Shown here: positions 55,206 to 63,330 of the stretch, piece by piece
Position numbering within the stretch: position 1 is the stretch's first letter
Layout: every line of letters starts with the position of its first letter
Assembly: GCF_002115745.1 (NCBI RefSeq)
Contig: NZ_JFKB01000001.1
Span: forward strand, 124,001 to 188,000
Source: Thalassospira alkalitolerans
Lineage (GTDB): Bacteria > Pseudomonadota > Alphaproteobacteria > Rhodospirillales > Thalassospiraceae
DNA: 64,000 bases
Reading direction: 5' to 3'
The notes under the pieces: model-generated
Databases searched by the model: none
What the model was told of the DNA's origin: nothing
The model's input: only the letters and a program-made list of their open reading frames with translations
Program-made: the position numbers and the translations under genes

Positions 55206-56326
55206 TGACGACACTGCCGGAAAAGCCCCAAGACGATAATTGGATCAATCGCCTTTCCGGCAGCCTGACCCCGACATTCTTCAAAAACCTGTTTACCGCC
55301 CTTGGCATCGGGTTGATCGGTGGCCTGATTGCACATGGCATCGCCATGCCGCTGGCCTGGATGATGGGGCCGATGCTGGCGACCTTTGTCGCAAGCCTGC
55401 TGCGCGTGAAAATGGGCATCCCGATGCGCTTTCGCTCGATCATACTGGGTGTGATCGGTGTATTCCTTGGCGCATCCTTTACCCCCGACACCCTTGATCA
55501 GGCGGCGCGCTGGCCAATCAGTATGATCGCAGTTCTGCTTTATGTCCCGATCATCACCATTGTCGTGACCTGGTTTTACAGCAAGGTCGCCAAGCTTGAC
55601 CCGGCCACAGCATTATTTTCGGCAACACCGGGCGGTTTGACCCCGATGGTGGTTCTGGGGGCGGCGGCGGGTGGCAATGAGCAGGAAATCGCTGTGACGC
55701 AGGGGCTTCGCGTCTTGCTGCTTGTCATGTCAGCGCCGCTGATTGCACTTCTGATTACCGGTGTGGTTGCCAATGGCCATGGCAACAGCGAAGCCATGCA
55801 GATGACCCTGTCCGATGGCTTGATCACCGCGTTTTGCGCCATTTCCACAGTCGTCATTTTCCGCAAGATCGGCGTCCCGGCATCCGAGATGACCGGTGCG
55901 ATGATGGCCAGCATGCTTTTGCATGTCACCGGTGTCGTCGAAGGCAATCTTCCCGAATGGCTTCTGGCCGGAAGCCTTTTGATCCTTGGTGCGGCCATTG
56001 GCAGCCGCTTTGCCGGGGTCAAACTTTCATTCCTGATCCGTCTTGCCGGGTATTCGATCTTTGCCACCCTCCTGATCCTTGCCTTTACCGGCGTTGTGGC
56101 CTGGTTTGTTTCAGATTGGCTTGATCTGGATTACATCGCAGTTCTTCTGGCCTTTGCGCCGGGCGGGGTGGCGGAAATGTCACTGATCGCGCTGGCGCTT
56201 AATGTCGAACCCAGCTTTGTCGCGTTTCACCATATCGTCCGCATCTTTGAAATCGTGATGCTGGCGCCATTGATGGCGAAATGGTTCGAACGCTATCGCC
56301 AACGTAAAATGAGCGCGCCAGATTAA
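55205..56326 (+). CDS. AbrB-family membrane protein (putative transporter)
   Basis: A 373-residue polytopic membrane protein with about ten spans and the duplicated family signature: GGLIAHGIAMPLAWMMGPMLATFVASLL near residue 39 and GVPASEMTGAMMASMLLHVTG in the second half, plus ATPGGLTPMVVLGAAAGGNEQEI. Databases have named this family both 'AbrB' and 'ammonia monooxygenase', neither proven; members often accompany TTT transporters. It is coupled to the chemoreceptor gene by a one-base overlap and ends the tct operon. Confidence 0.82.
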   Translation: MTTLPEKPQDDNWINRLSGSLTPTFFKNLFTALGIGLIGGLIAHGIAMPLAWMMGPMLATFVASLLRVKMGIPMRFRSIILGVIGVFLGASFTPDTLDQAARWPISMIAVLLYVPIITIVVTWFYSKVAKLDPATALFSATPGGLTPMVVLGAAAGGNEQEIAVTQGLRVLLLVMSAPLIALLITGVVANGHGNSEAMQMTLSDGLITAFCAISTVVIFRKIGVPASEMTGAMMASMLLHVTGVVEGNLPEWLLAGSLLILGAAIGSRFAGVKLSFLIRLAGYSIFATLLILAFTGVVAWFVSDWLDLDYIAVLLAFAPGGVAEMSLIALALNVEPSFVAFHHIVRIFEIVMLAPLMAKWFERYRQRKMSAPD

Positions 56327-56376
56327 CGGCCCGCCCATTCATCATTTACTGCAAGACAAAGACCTGCTGATCCTAT

Positions 56377-58182
56377 CTATGCCGCACTTTTGATGGCTGA
56401 ACGCGCCACAAAGTGTTGCGCACCAATCTGTGTCAGATCGGCATAATCAGGCTGATAATCCAGACCATGAACCGGGCTTGGAATTTCGCCAGTAATCAGG
56501 CTGAAATGTTCGCGGCGTTTGCGCGGATCGGGGATCGGAACCGCCGACATCAACTTTTTGGTATAGGGATGTTGCGGGTTTTCAAATACCGCACGGCGCG
56601 GACCGATCTCGACCACCTGCCCCATATACATCACCGCGACCCGATGGCTTATCTGTTCAACAACCGCCATGTCATGCGAGATAAACAGATATGAAATCCC
56701 GCTTTCGGCCTGCAATTCCCCCAACAATTCCAGAACCTGTGCCTGCACCGATACATCAAGTGCCGAAACCGATTCATCGGCAATAATCACCTTGGGTGAA
56801 AGGCTGAGCGCACGCGCAATACACACGCGCTGGCGCTGACCACCGGAAAATTCATGCGGATGACGTTTTGCCGCATCGACCGGAAGCCCGACCCGATTAA
56901 ACAGATATTCAACCCGATCCTGCAATTCGCTGCCATGTGCCAACCCATGAATGACCAATGGCTCGGCCACCAATTCACCAACCGTCATACGCGGATCAAG
57001 CGACGCATAAGGATCCTGAAAAATCATCTGAACATTGCGGCGCACGGATTTTGTCTGAAGGCGCGATTGGGCGTCAATTTCCTTGCCATCAATCACGACT
57101 TCCCCCTGCCAGGGCAGCAAGTTCATCAATGCCCGGCCAGTAGTCGATTTGCCACAGCCACTTTCGCCAACAATCGATAATGTCTCGCCCGGGAAAATAT
57201 CAAAACTGACGTTTTCCACCGCATGCACCCGTTTCTGGACGCGCTGCAAAAGTCCACCCCGAATATCAAACCGGACGGTCAGATCGCGCACCGTCACCAA
57301 GGGTCGCGCCATTCCACGGACAAGCGCATTTCCATTTGTACTGGCGGGGCCGTCGATTCCAGTCATCGCGCCAAGGCGCGGAACAGCCGCCAAAAGTCCG
57401 CGTGTATAGGGATCCGCCGGGGCTTCAAACACATCGGTGACCGATCCGCTTTCAACTGCCTTGCCCTGATTCATCACAATCACGCGGTCAGCCATTTCCG
57501 CAACCACCCCCATATCATGAGTGATCAGAATAATGGCCGTGCCGGTATCACGTTGCAAATCACGCATCAGGCCCAAAATCTGTGCCTGAATGGTAACGTC
57601 AAGGGCGGTGGTGGGCTCGTCCGCGATCAGAACATCGGGATTACATGCCAGCGCCATCGCGATCATCACGCGCTGGCGCATTCCGCCCGAAAGTTCATGT
57701 GGATATTGCTTAAGGCGTTTTTCCGGTTCGGAAATGCGTACCTGCTTTAACACAGCCAATGCACGCGAACGGACCTTTGATCCGGGCATCGGATCATGGG
57801 TCGAAATCGCCTCGCCCAACTGGCGGCCGATTGTCAGAACCGGGTTTAAGGACGTCATCGGTTCCTGAAAAATCATGGCGATCTTGTTGCCGCGAATGTC
57901 ACGCATGGCACGTTCAGGCAATTTCAAAAGATCATCACCGCGCAGCAACACTTTGCCGCCTGCAACCTTTGCCATCGGCTGGGGCAACAGGCCCATGATC
58001 GACAGGGACGTCATGGATTTTCCGCTGCCAGACTCGCCAGCAATACATAGCGTTTCACCGCGATGCAGATCGAAACTCAGCCCGTCGACCACGGTTTTTG
58101 GCCCGGTTGATGTTGCCACCTGCGTTACCAGATCACGCACTTCGAGGATCTTTTCAGGCATCACGGCACCCTGTTCGGTCAT
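56377..58182 (-). CDS. ABC transporter ATPase with two nucleotide-binding domains, DppDF/GsiA type
   Basis: A 601-residue fusion of two oligopeptide-type ATPases. Domain 1: Walker A GESGSGKSMTS, signature LSGGMRQRV, Walker B VLIADEPTTALD. Domain 2 (from about 300): GESGCGKSTTGRAL, FSGGQRQRVCIARAL, VIIADESVSALD. Each ends with the peptide-transporter tail, here QHPYTKKLMSAVPIPDP. It powers the two Dpp-type permeases encoded upstream. Last gene of the amide-related operon. Confidence 0.93.
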   Translation of the reverse strand: MTEQGAVMPEKILEVRDLVTQVATSTGPKTVVDGLSFDLHRGETLCIAGESGSGKSMTSLSIMGLLPQPMAKVAGGKVLLRGDDLLKLPERAMRDIRGNKIAMIFQEPMTSLNPVLTIGRQLGEAISTHDPMPGSKVRSRALAVLKQVRISEPEKRLKQYPHELSGGMRQRVMIAMALACNPDVLIADEPTTALDVTIQAQILGLMRDLQRDTGTAIILITHDMGVVAEMADRVIVMNQGKAVESGSVTDVFEAPADPYTRGLLAAVPRLGAMTGIDGPASTNGNALVRGMARPLVTVRDLTVRFDIRGGLLQRVQKRVHAVENVSFDIFPGETLSIVGESGCGKSTTGRALMNLLPWQGEVVIDGKEIDAQSRLQTKSVRRNVQMIFQDPYASLDPRMTVGELVAEPLVIHGLAHGSELQDRVEYLFNRVGLPVDAAKRHPHEFSGGQRQRVCIARALSLSPKVIIADESVSALDVSVQAQVLELLGELQAESGISYLFISHDMAVVEQISHRVAVMYMGQVVEIGPRRAVFENPQHPYTKKLMSAVPIPDPRKRREHFSLITGEIPSPVHGLDYQPDYADLTQIGAQHFVARSAIKSAA

Positions 58183-58263
58183 CTTGCCAACCCTTGCGGA
58201 ATTGTTTTGTCATTAAAAATGTGCGGGGCAGTGCGGTATTTGCGCCTGCCCCATCACAACAAA

Positions 58264-59208
58264 TTATTCGAACACGATGCGCGGGAAATAGAACGACACA
58301 ACCCAGTTAGGCTGATCGACGATTTCACTAATGCGCAGATCACCGCAAACCGAACACAGCATATAGGCGTCCACGGCCGACATGCCCTGTGTCTTGCCCA
58401 GCCAATCGACCATGCGACGGACCGCATCGCGTGCCCCGGTCATAAGATCGGTACCAATACCGGTCGTCACTTCGTACCCTTTGACGTCCAGATGATTGGT
58501 CACCGGGCCGGGTGTGGTGAAATGCGGTGTTTCAAGATTGGCCTGTTTGACCAGATCAAGGGTGACAGTGGCGTTCATCGGGCTTTCGATTGCCGTCCCG
58601 CAGACTTCGCCATCGCCCTGTGCCGCATGGGTATCACCAATGGAAAACAGCCCCCCGGCAACCTCGACCGGTAAATAAAGGGTCGTCCCGGCAGCAAGAT
58701 CACGGATATCAAGGTTACCCCCGACACGGCGCGGCGGTACGACCGAATGCAGGCCCGGTTCCGCCGGAGCCAACCCGATAGTACCGGCAAACGGTTTCAA
58801 CGGCACTTTGCCGTATTTTGAAAACAGCGACGGGGCCATGGTTTGGGGATCATATTTCCAAATATGCAGGGCTGGGTCTTTGAACTGATCGGCCAAAAGA
58901 CCAAAACCCGGAATATTCGCCGTCCAGCCAAAACCCGATGGTTTGAAACCTTCAATGGTGATTTTGACCGCATCACCGGGTTCCGCCCCATCAATAAAGA
59001 CAGGACCGGTAACCGGATTGATTTTACTGAAATCCAGTGCGGTCACATCCGCAACCGTACTGTCAAAATTGAACTGGCCAGCAGCACTGTCCACACATTC
59101 AAATTCAATGGTGGTTCCCGGCGCGACCGTCTGCACGGGCGGGATCGAATGATCCCACCCGTGATGATGGTGCGCGGAGTGGATCGTGTAATCCGCACAT
59201 TTGCACAT
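58264..59208 (-). CDS. Acetamidase/formamidase family amidohydrolase
   Basis: A 314-residue protein of the FmdA/AmdA family. The N-terminal AHHHHGWDHSIPPVQTVAPG contains the histidine-rich site and tryptophan of the family; later come DGAEPGDAVKITI, GGNLDIRDLAAGTTLYLPVEVAGGLFSIGDTHAAQGDGEVCGTAIE and ARDAVRRMVDWL. It hydrolyses short amides or formamide to ammonia and the acid, in the cytoplasm. It lies 2 bases after the binding-protein gene and between ABC-importer genes, so it probably processes the imported amide. Confidence 0.92.
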   Translation of the reverse strand: MCKCADYTIHSAHHHHGWDHSIPPVQTVAPGTTIEFECVDSAAGQFNFDSTVADVTALDFSKINPVTGPVFIDGAEPGDAVKITIEGFKPSGFGWTANIPGFGLLADQFKDPALHIWKYDPQTMAPSLFSKYGKVPLKPFAGTIGLAPAEPGLHSVVPPRRVGGNLDIRDLAAGTTLYLPVEVAGGLFSIGDTHAAQGDGEVCGTAIESPMNATVTLDLVKQANLETPHFTTPGPVTNHLDVKGYEVTTGIGTDLMTGARDAVRRMVDWLGKTQGMSAVDAYMLCSVCGDLRISEIVDQPNWVVSFYFPRIVFE

Positions 59209-59210
59209 GT

Positions 59211-60839
59211 TTATTTCACCGCAATGTAATCATAATGAACAGGGATATGGACCGGATCGACGAGGATCGCATCCTCGGCAACAAGACGCGGCGAGCGAAT
59301 GGTGTAACGCTGTTCGTTAAACACCGGCACCCACGGGGCGTCGTCCATGACTTTGGTAAAGATATCGCGCCACAAATCAATGCGGGCTTCGGCCTGCGAC
59401 GGATCGGCCATTGCGTCGGCTTTGGAAGCCTCGGCATCAAGTTCTTCGTTGCAGTACCACGACCAGTTCCAACCACCCGGAACCGCGCCGCCACAGCCAA
59501 GGATCGGACCATAGAAGTTCGACGGATCCGGGAAATCGGCAATCCATGCCATGCCACCCGACCAAATCATCGGTGCCTGATCGGCCTCGCCACCAGCGGC
59601 AATCACGTTTGCCTGTGCCAGCGATTTGATTTCGACCTTCATGCCAATCGATGCCAGATCCTGCTGAATGGCCTGTGCGATACGCGGCTGCGGATCGGTA
59701 TTGGCCACAAACAGGGTCGTTGCAACACCGTCTTCATAACCGGCTTCGGCCAGAAGCTCCTTGGCCTTGTTCGGATCAAAGGCATAACCCTTGTAATCGG
59801 TGTTATAGCCCGGCATCAAAGGTGGAAGTGGCTGATTGGCGGGAACCGCACGCCCATTGATCACGCGAACAATACGGTCCTTGTTTACGGCCATATTGAC
59901 CGCCTGACGAACCTTGACGTTATCAAACGGCGGAATTTTGGTGTTCAGGGTAACATAGCCAGTATGAAGCTGTTCGCCGGAAACCACCAAATCCTTGTAT
60001 TCCGGGTCGTTCATGACCTCAAGAAACTTGGCAGGCGGAATGCCGTCACCGGCAATATCAACCTCGCCGCGCTGCAAACGCAACAGGGCAACAACCGGTT
60101 CCTGACCGACTTCAACAACGATACTGTCAAGTTTCGGAATACCGGCAATATGGTATTGCGGGTTCGCCTTGAAAACCAGACGCTGACCAAGGGTCCATTC
60201 ATCAAGCATAAAGGCACCGGTACCAACCGGGTGCTTGCCAAAATCCTGCCCCCATTCATCAACCGCTTCCTTGGGCACGATATGGGCAAAGTTCAGTGCC
60301 ATTTTGTGCAGGAACGCCGCATCGGGCTGTTTTAAGGTGAATTTGACGGTGTAATCGTCAACAACTTCAATCCCGTCAAGACCATCGGCTTCACCGGCTG
60401 ATGCCGTATCAAAACCCTTGATGGTGTCAAAGAAACCAGCACCCGGACTTTGGGTTTTCGGATTTACAACGCGATCAAGCGTGTATTTGACGTCAGATGC
60501 CTTGAATTCACGACCATTATGGAATTTGACCCCTTTGCGCAGCATAAAGGTATAGGTCATGCCGTCATCGGAAACGGTGTAATCGGTCGCAAGGTCCGGC
60601 ACCAATTCGGTCGTGCCCGGCTTATAGTCCATCAAGCCGTCAAACAGGCTTTTGATCATCGACCAGTTCTGCCAGTCATACCCGATTGCCGGATCAAGGG
60701 TCGAAACGTCATCCTTGTAGGTAACCGTGATGCTGCCTTCCCCGGCATGGGCATGGGTCGGCAATGTTGCGGTACCGGCAAGGCCCGCACCGGCTATCAA
60801 TGCGGCAAGTGCCACACCTTTCAAAGCTTTGCTAAACAT
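59211..60839 (-). CDS. ABC importer binding protein, oligopeptide/nickel type (DppA-like)
   Basis: I start at the ATG at 60839, from which a good signal peptide runs (FSKALKGVALAALIAGAGLA, cleavage near HAHAG); an ATG at 60896 would bury it. The 542-residue protein has SBP_bac_5 features: DDVSTLDPAIGYDWQNWSMIKSLFDGL, YTFMLRKGVKFHNGREFKASDVKYTLDRV and DNVKVRQAVNMAVNKDRI. It captures peptides or, in this context, amide compounds. A 13-codon ORF with a stronger ribosome site overlaps its start. Confidence 0.92.
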   Translation of the reverse strand: MFSKALKGVALAALIAGAGLAGTATLPTHAHAGEGSITVTYKDDVSTLDPAIGYDWQNWSMIKSLFDGLMDYKPGTTELVPDLATDYTVSDDGMTYTFMLRKGVKFHNGREFKASDVKYTLDRVVNPKTQSPGAGFFDTIKGFDTASAGEADGLDGIEVVDDYTVKFTLKQPDAAFLHKMALNFAHIVPKEAVDEWGQDFGKHPVGTGAFMLDEWTLGQRLVFKANPQYHIAGIPKLDSIVVEVGQEPVVALLRLQRGEVDIAGDGIPPAKFLEVMNDPEYKDLVVSGEQLHTGYVTLNTKIPPFDNVKVRQAVNMAVNKDRIVRVINGRAVPANQPLPPLMPGYNTDYKGYAFDPNKAKELLAEAGYEDGVATTLFVANTDPQPRIAQAIQQDLASIGMKVEIKSLAQANVIAAGGEADQAPMIWSGGMAWIADFPDPSNFYGPILGCGGAVPGGWNWSWYCNEELDAEASKADAMADPSQAEARIDLWRDIFTKVMDDAPWVPVFNEQRYTIRSPRLVAEDAILVDPVHIPVHYDYIAVK

Positions 60840-60873
60840 TATTTGAAATCTCCCTGTGAATTTGATCCGACAT
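60832..60873 (-). CDS. 13-codon leader ORF coupled to the binding-protein gene
   Basis: An ATG at 60873 stands five bases after a perfect AGGAGG (60879-60884) and encodes MSDQIHREISNNV followed by TAG. The stop lies just inside the start region of the binding-protein gene, which is in another frame and has a weaker ribosome site. Termination could hand ribosomes to the main start. Whether it is translated is not known. Confidence 0.4.
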   Translation of the reverse strand: MSDQIHREISNNV

Positions 60874-60911
60874 GGATTCCTCCTGATTTGCTGCATCTTT
60901 CTGGTATTACA

Positions 60912-61832
60912 TCAGCGCAGCTTGATGCGCGGATCGATCAACGGGACGACCAGATCCGCCAGTAAATTTCCAAGTACGATTGCGCAGGCCGAAACAAGCG
61001 TCACCCCCATGATGATCGGAATATCGACGCGCTGGATTGCCTGCCAAGCCAGTTGCCCAATGCCGGGCCAGCCAAAGACCGATTCCACAACCACGATGCC
61101 GCTCATGAACATGCCGATATCGATGCCGATCATCGCGATGATCGGCAGCAAGGCATTGGGAAAGGCATGAACAAAAAACACCCGCGCCCGGCCAAGACCC
61201 TTGGCCCGTGCCGTCCGGACATAATCCTGGCGCAAAACATCCAGCATCGAGGACCGCATCATCCGCGAATACCAACCCGCCCCAAGGAACCCCATGGAAA
61301 CGGATGGCAAAACCAGATGCGAAAATGTTCCGTATCCGCCAATCGGGAACCAGCCCAGAACCACCGCAAACAGATACAGCATCAAAATACCGACCACGAA
61401 TTGCGGCGCCGAAACCCCGACAAAGGACACCACCATCAAAGTACGATCAACCGACGTATTACGTTTGATCGCGCCGATTGCCCCGGCAGTCAGCCCCAAA
61501 AGAAGCTCGCAGAAAATGGCCCCGGCCATCAGCAACAACGTGGCGGGAAGGCGGGCGGCAATCAGTTCGCCCACTTCGGTCTTTTGCAAATAGGATCGAC
61601 CGAAATCGCCCTGCAAAAGATTGCCCAGATACCGCAAATACTGCTCGTAAAAAGGCAGGTTCAGGCCAAGCTGTTCGCGAATATTGGCCACCGTTTCCGC
61701 CGTGGCACTGCGCCCGGCAATCTGACGCGCCGGATCCGCGGGCAACATATAAAGCAGCGCATAGGTCACCACACTGACGCCTAAAAGGATCAGGGCTGCC
61801 TGCAACACACGACGCAGAATATAGGCAATCAT
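60912..61832 (-). CDS. ABC importer permease, DppB-like
   Basis: A 306-residue permease with six spans. The N-terminal YILRRVLQAALILLGVSVVTYALLYMLPADPARQIAG is typical of DppB, and the ATPase-contact loop is YVRTARAKGLGRARVFFVHAFPNALLPIIAMIG. Its start overlaps the stop of the DppC-like gene (TGATG). It forms half of the membrane channel. Confidence 0.93.
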   Translation of the reverse strand: MIAYILRRVLQAALILLGVSVVTYALLYMLPADPARQIAGRSATAETVANIREQLGLNLPFYEQYLRYLGNLLQGDFGRSYLQKTEVGELIAARLPATLLLMAGAIFCELLLGLTAGAIGAIKRNTSVDRTLMVVSFVGVSAPQFVVGILMLYLFAVVLGWFPIGGYGTFSHLVLPSVSMGFLGAGWYSRMMRSSMLDVLRQDYVRTARAKGLGRARVFFVHAFPNALLPIIAMIGIDIGMFMSGIVVVESVFGWPGIGQLAWQAIQRVDIPIIMGVTLVSACAIVLGNLLADLVVPLIDPRIKLR

Positions 61833-62680
61833 CAGTGGCGCCCTTTCTGGGTCGGGTCGAGGATATCGCGAAGCGCATCACCGACCAGGTTGAATGCAAG
61901 TGCTAACAAAATGATGGCAACGCCCGGGATAAACACCAGCCAGGGGGCCGAGGTGAAATAGGTCTGGTTTTCAAAGATGATATTGCCCCAGCTTGGCGTG
62001 GGCGGCTGTACCCCGACACCAAGATAGGAAAGTGTCGCTTCAAGCAGCACCGTGGTTGCAATTCCAAGCGTCGCCCAAACCACCATGGTCGATAAAAGAT
62101 GGGGCAGCATATGCTTGAACAGAATGCGGAATCGGCTGGCACCAATAGCCCATTCGGCCTCGATAAACTCGCGTTCGGAAAGCGATCTGGTTTCGGTATA
62201 GATCACGCGCGCAACCTGAACCCAGTTGACCATGGCAATCACCATGGCAACGATCCACAGGCTGGGTTTGAAAAGGGCGGCCAGAACAATCGCCAAAAGC
62301 AATGCCGGAAACGCCATCATCAAATCCGTCACCCGCATCAGGATCGTCCCGATCCAGCCTTGGAAAAATCCGGCAATCACCCCGACCAAAGCCCCGATCA
62401 TCACCGCCGTACCATTGGCTACAACACCGATAATCAACGATGTCTGGGCGCCATACATCAAACGCGACAGCAAATCACGGCCCAGCAAATCCGTCCCCAA
62501 CAGGAACTGCATGCTGGGCGGCATTGGTGCACCTTCGATGGTCAGCCCATCAAACATCTGATTTTGCGGATCATATGGCGCGATCCATGGCGCAAGGAGT
62601 GCCGAACCGGCAATGATCACAATGATGATCAGTCCCAGTAATGCGAGTTTCCTTTTGACCAGTTCAGCAAGAACAAGCAT
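61832..62680 (-). CDS. ABC importer permease, DppC-like
   Basis: The start is placed at the ATG at 62680 (MLVLAELVKRKLALLG), behind AGGGTGGG, giving 282 residues; the open frame continues upstream into amiR. Six spans are visible, with LLGTDLLGRDLLSRLMYGAQTSLIIG and the loop EFIEAEWAIGASRFRILFKHMLPHLLSTMVV. It completes the permease dimer with the DppB-like protein. It lies 14 bases after the AmiR-like gene. Confidence 0.92.
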   Translation of the reverse strand: MLVLAELVKRKLALLGLIIIVIIAGSALLAPWIAPYDPQNQMFDGLTIEGAPMPPSMQFLLGTDLLGRDLLSRLMYGAQTSLIIGVVANGTAVMIGALVGVIAGFFQGWIGTILMRVTDLMMAFPALLLAIVLAALFKPSLWIVAMVIAMVNWVQVARVIYTETRSLSEREFIEAEWAIGASRFRILFKHMLPHLLSTMVVWATLGIATTVLLEATLSYLGVGVQPPTPSWGNIIFENQTYFTSAPWLVFIPGVAIILLALAFNLVGDALRDILDPTQKGRH

Positions 62681-62694
62681 ACCCACCCTGTCTG

Positions 62695-63330
62695 TTAGTT
62701 CGTGACAATTGTCGTGGCATCCCCCGGGCCACCCCGGCCCGAGGCAACGATTGCCGCGCAATAGTCTTCAATGGTTTGTTGTTTTTTCATCGCTTCGGCA
62801 CGGATCGCACGCAATGCGCCGTGCTCGTCGATATTATGGCTGCGCATCACAGTCATCAGTACCCTGGCGACCACCGGTCGCAACTTTAACCGGCGGCGAA
62901 GTTCACTGATTTCAGCGCGCAATTTCTGTTGTTGTTCAAAGGCATGAACCGCCAAAACCGCCGAACTGAACACACCGGCCGAGGATACCGGCTTTTGCAG
63001 ATGTGCCCCGCTTTGACGGCTCAGAACCCATTCCAGACGTCCCGGCGCTTCGGACCCGATCAGGGCAACGGTTGGCATCGGGGCGGCATCACTCGGCCAG
63101 GGAAATTGTTCATCCATGCCCATATCGGCATCAAAAAACAGAATATCCACCGGTTTGACGCTCAGATTGGCGCTGGCATCATTTTGATCGGGCAAATCTG
63201 GCCAATAACGGTCAACCGTCATGCCCAAACGTTCAAGTTGACGGGGCAGCGGATCAATTGCTGCACTCGGACGATGCAGGACCCATGCATGCCAGCCTCT
63301 GAAGTTCGGGATACGGTTTGCGCGTTTCAT
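62695..63330 (-). CDS. AmiR-like ANTAR-domain antitermination regulator
   Basis: A 211-residue protein. The N-terminal 120 residues form a degenerate receiver-like domain (VDILFFDADMG, PTVALIGSEAPGRLEWVL); a coiled coil follows (FEQQQKLRAEISELRRRL), and the last 55 residues are an ANTAR RNA-binding domain (RPVVARVLMTVMRSHNIDEHGALRAIRAEAMKKQQTIEDYCAAIV). In Pseudomonas AmiR prevents early termination of the amidase mRNA when released by AmiC. The gene overlaps amiC by four bases, as in that system. Confidence 0.88.
   Translation of the reverse strand: MKRANRIPNFRGWHAWVLHRPSAAIDPLPRQLERLGMTVDRYWPDLPDQNDASANLSVKPVDILFFDADMGMDEQFPWPSDAAPMPTVALIGSEAPGRLEWVLSRQSGAHLQKPVSSAGVFSSAVLAVHAFEQQQKLRAEISELRRRLKLRPVVARVLMTVMRSHNIDEHGALRAIRAEAMKKQQTIEDYCAAIVASGRGGPGDATTIVTN

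Noticed and set aside
59235-60335. 366-codon open frame on the plus strand
   Set aside because: Antisense to the DppA-like binding-protein gene; composition and lack of motifs mark it as a shadow.
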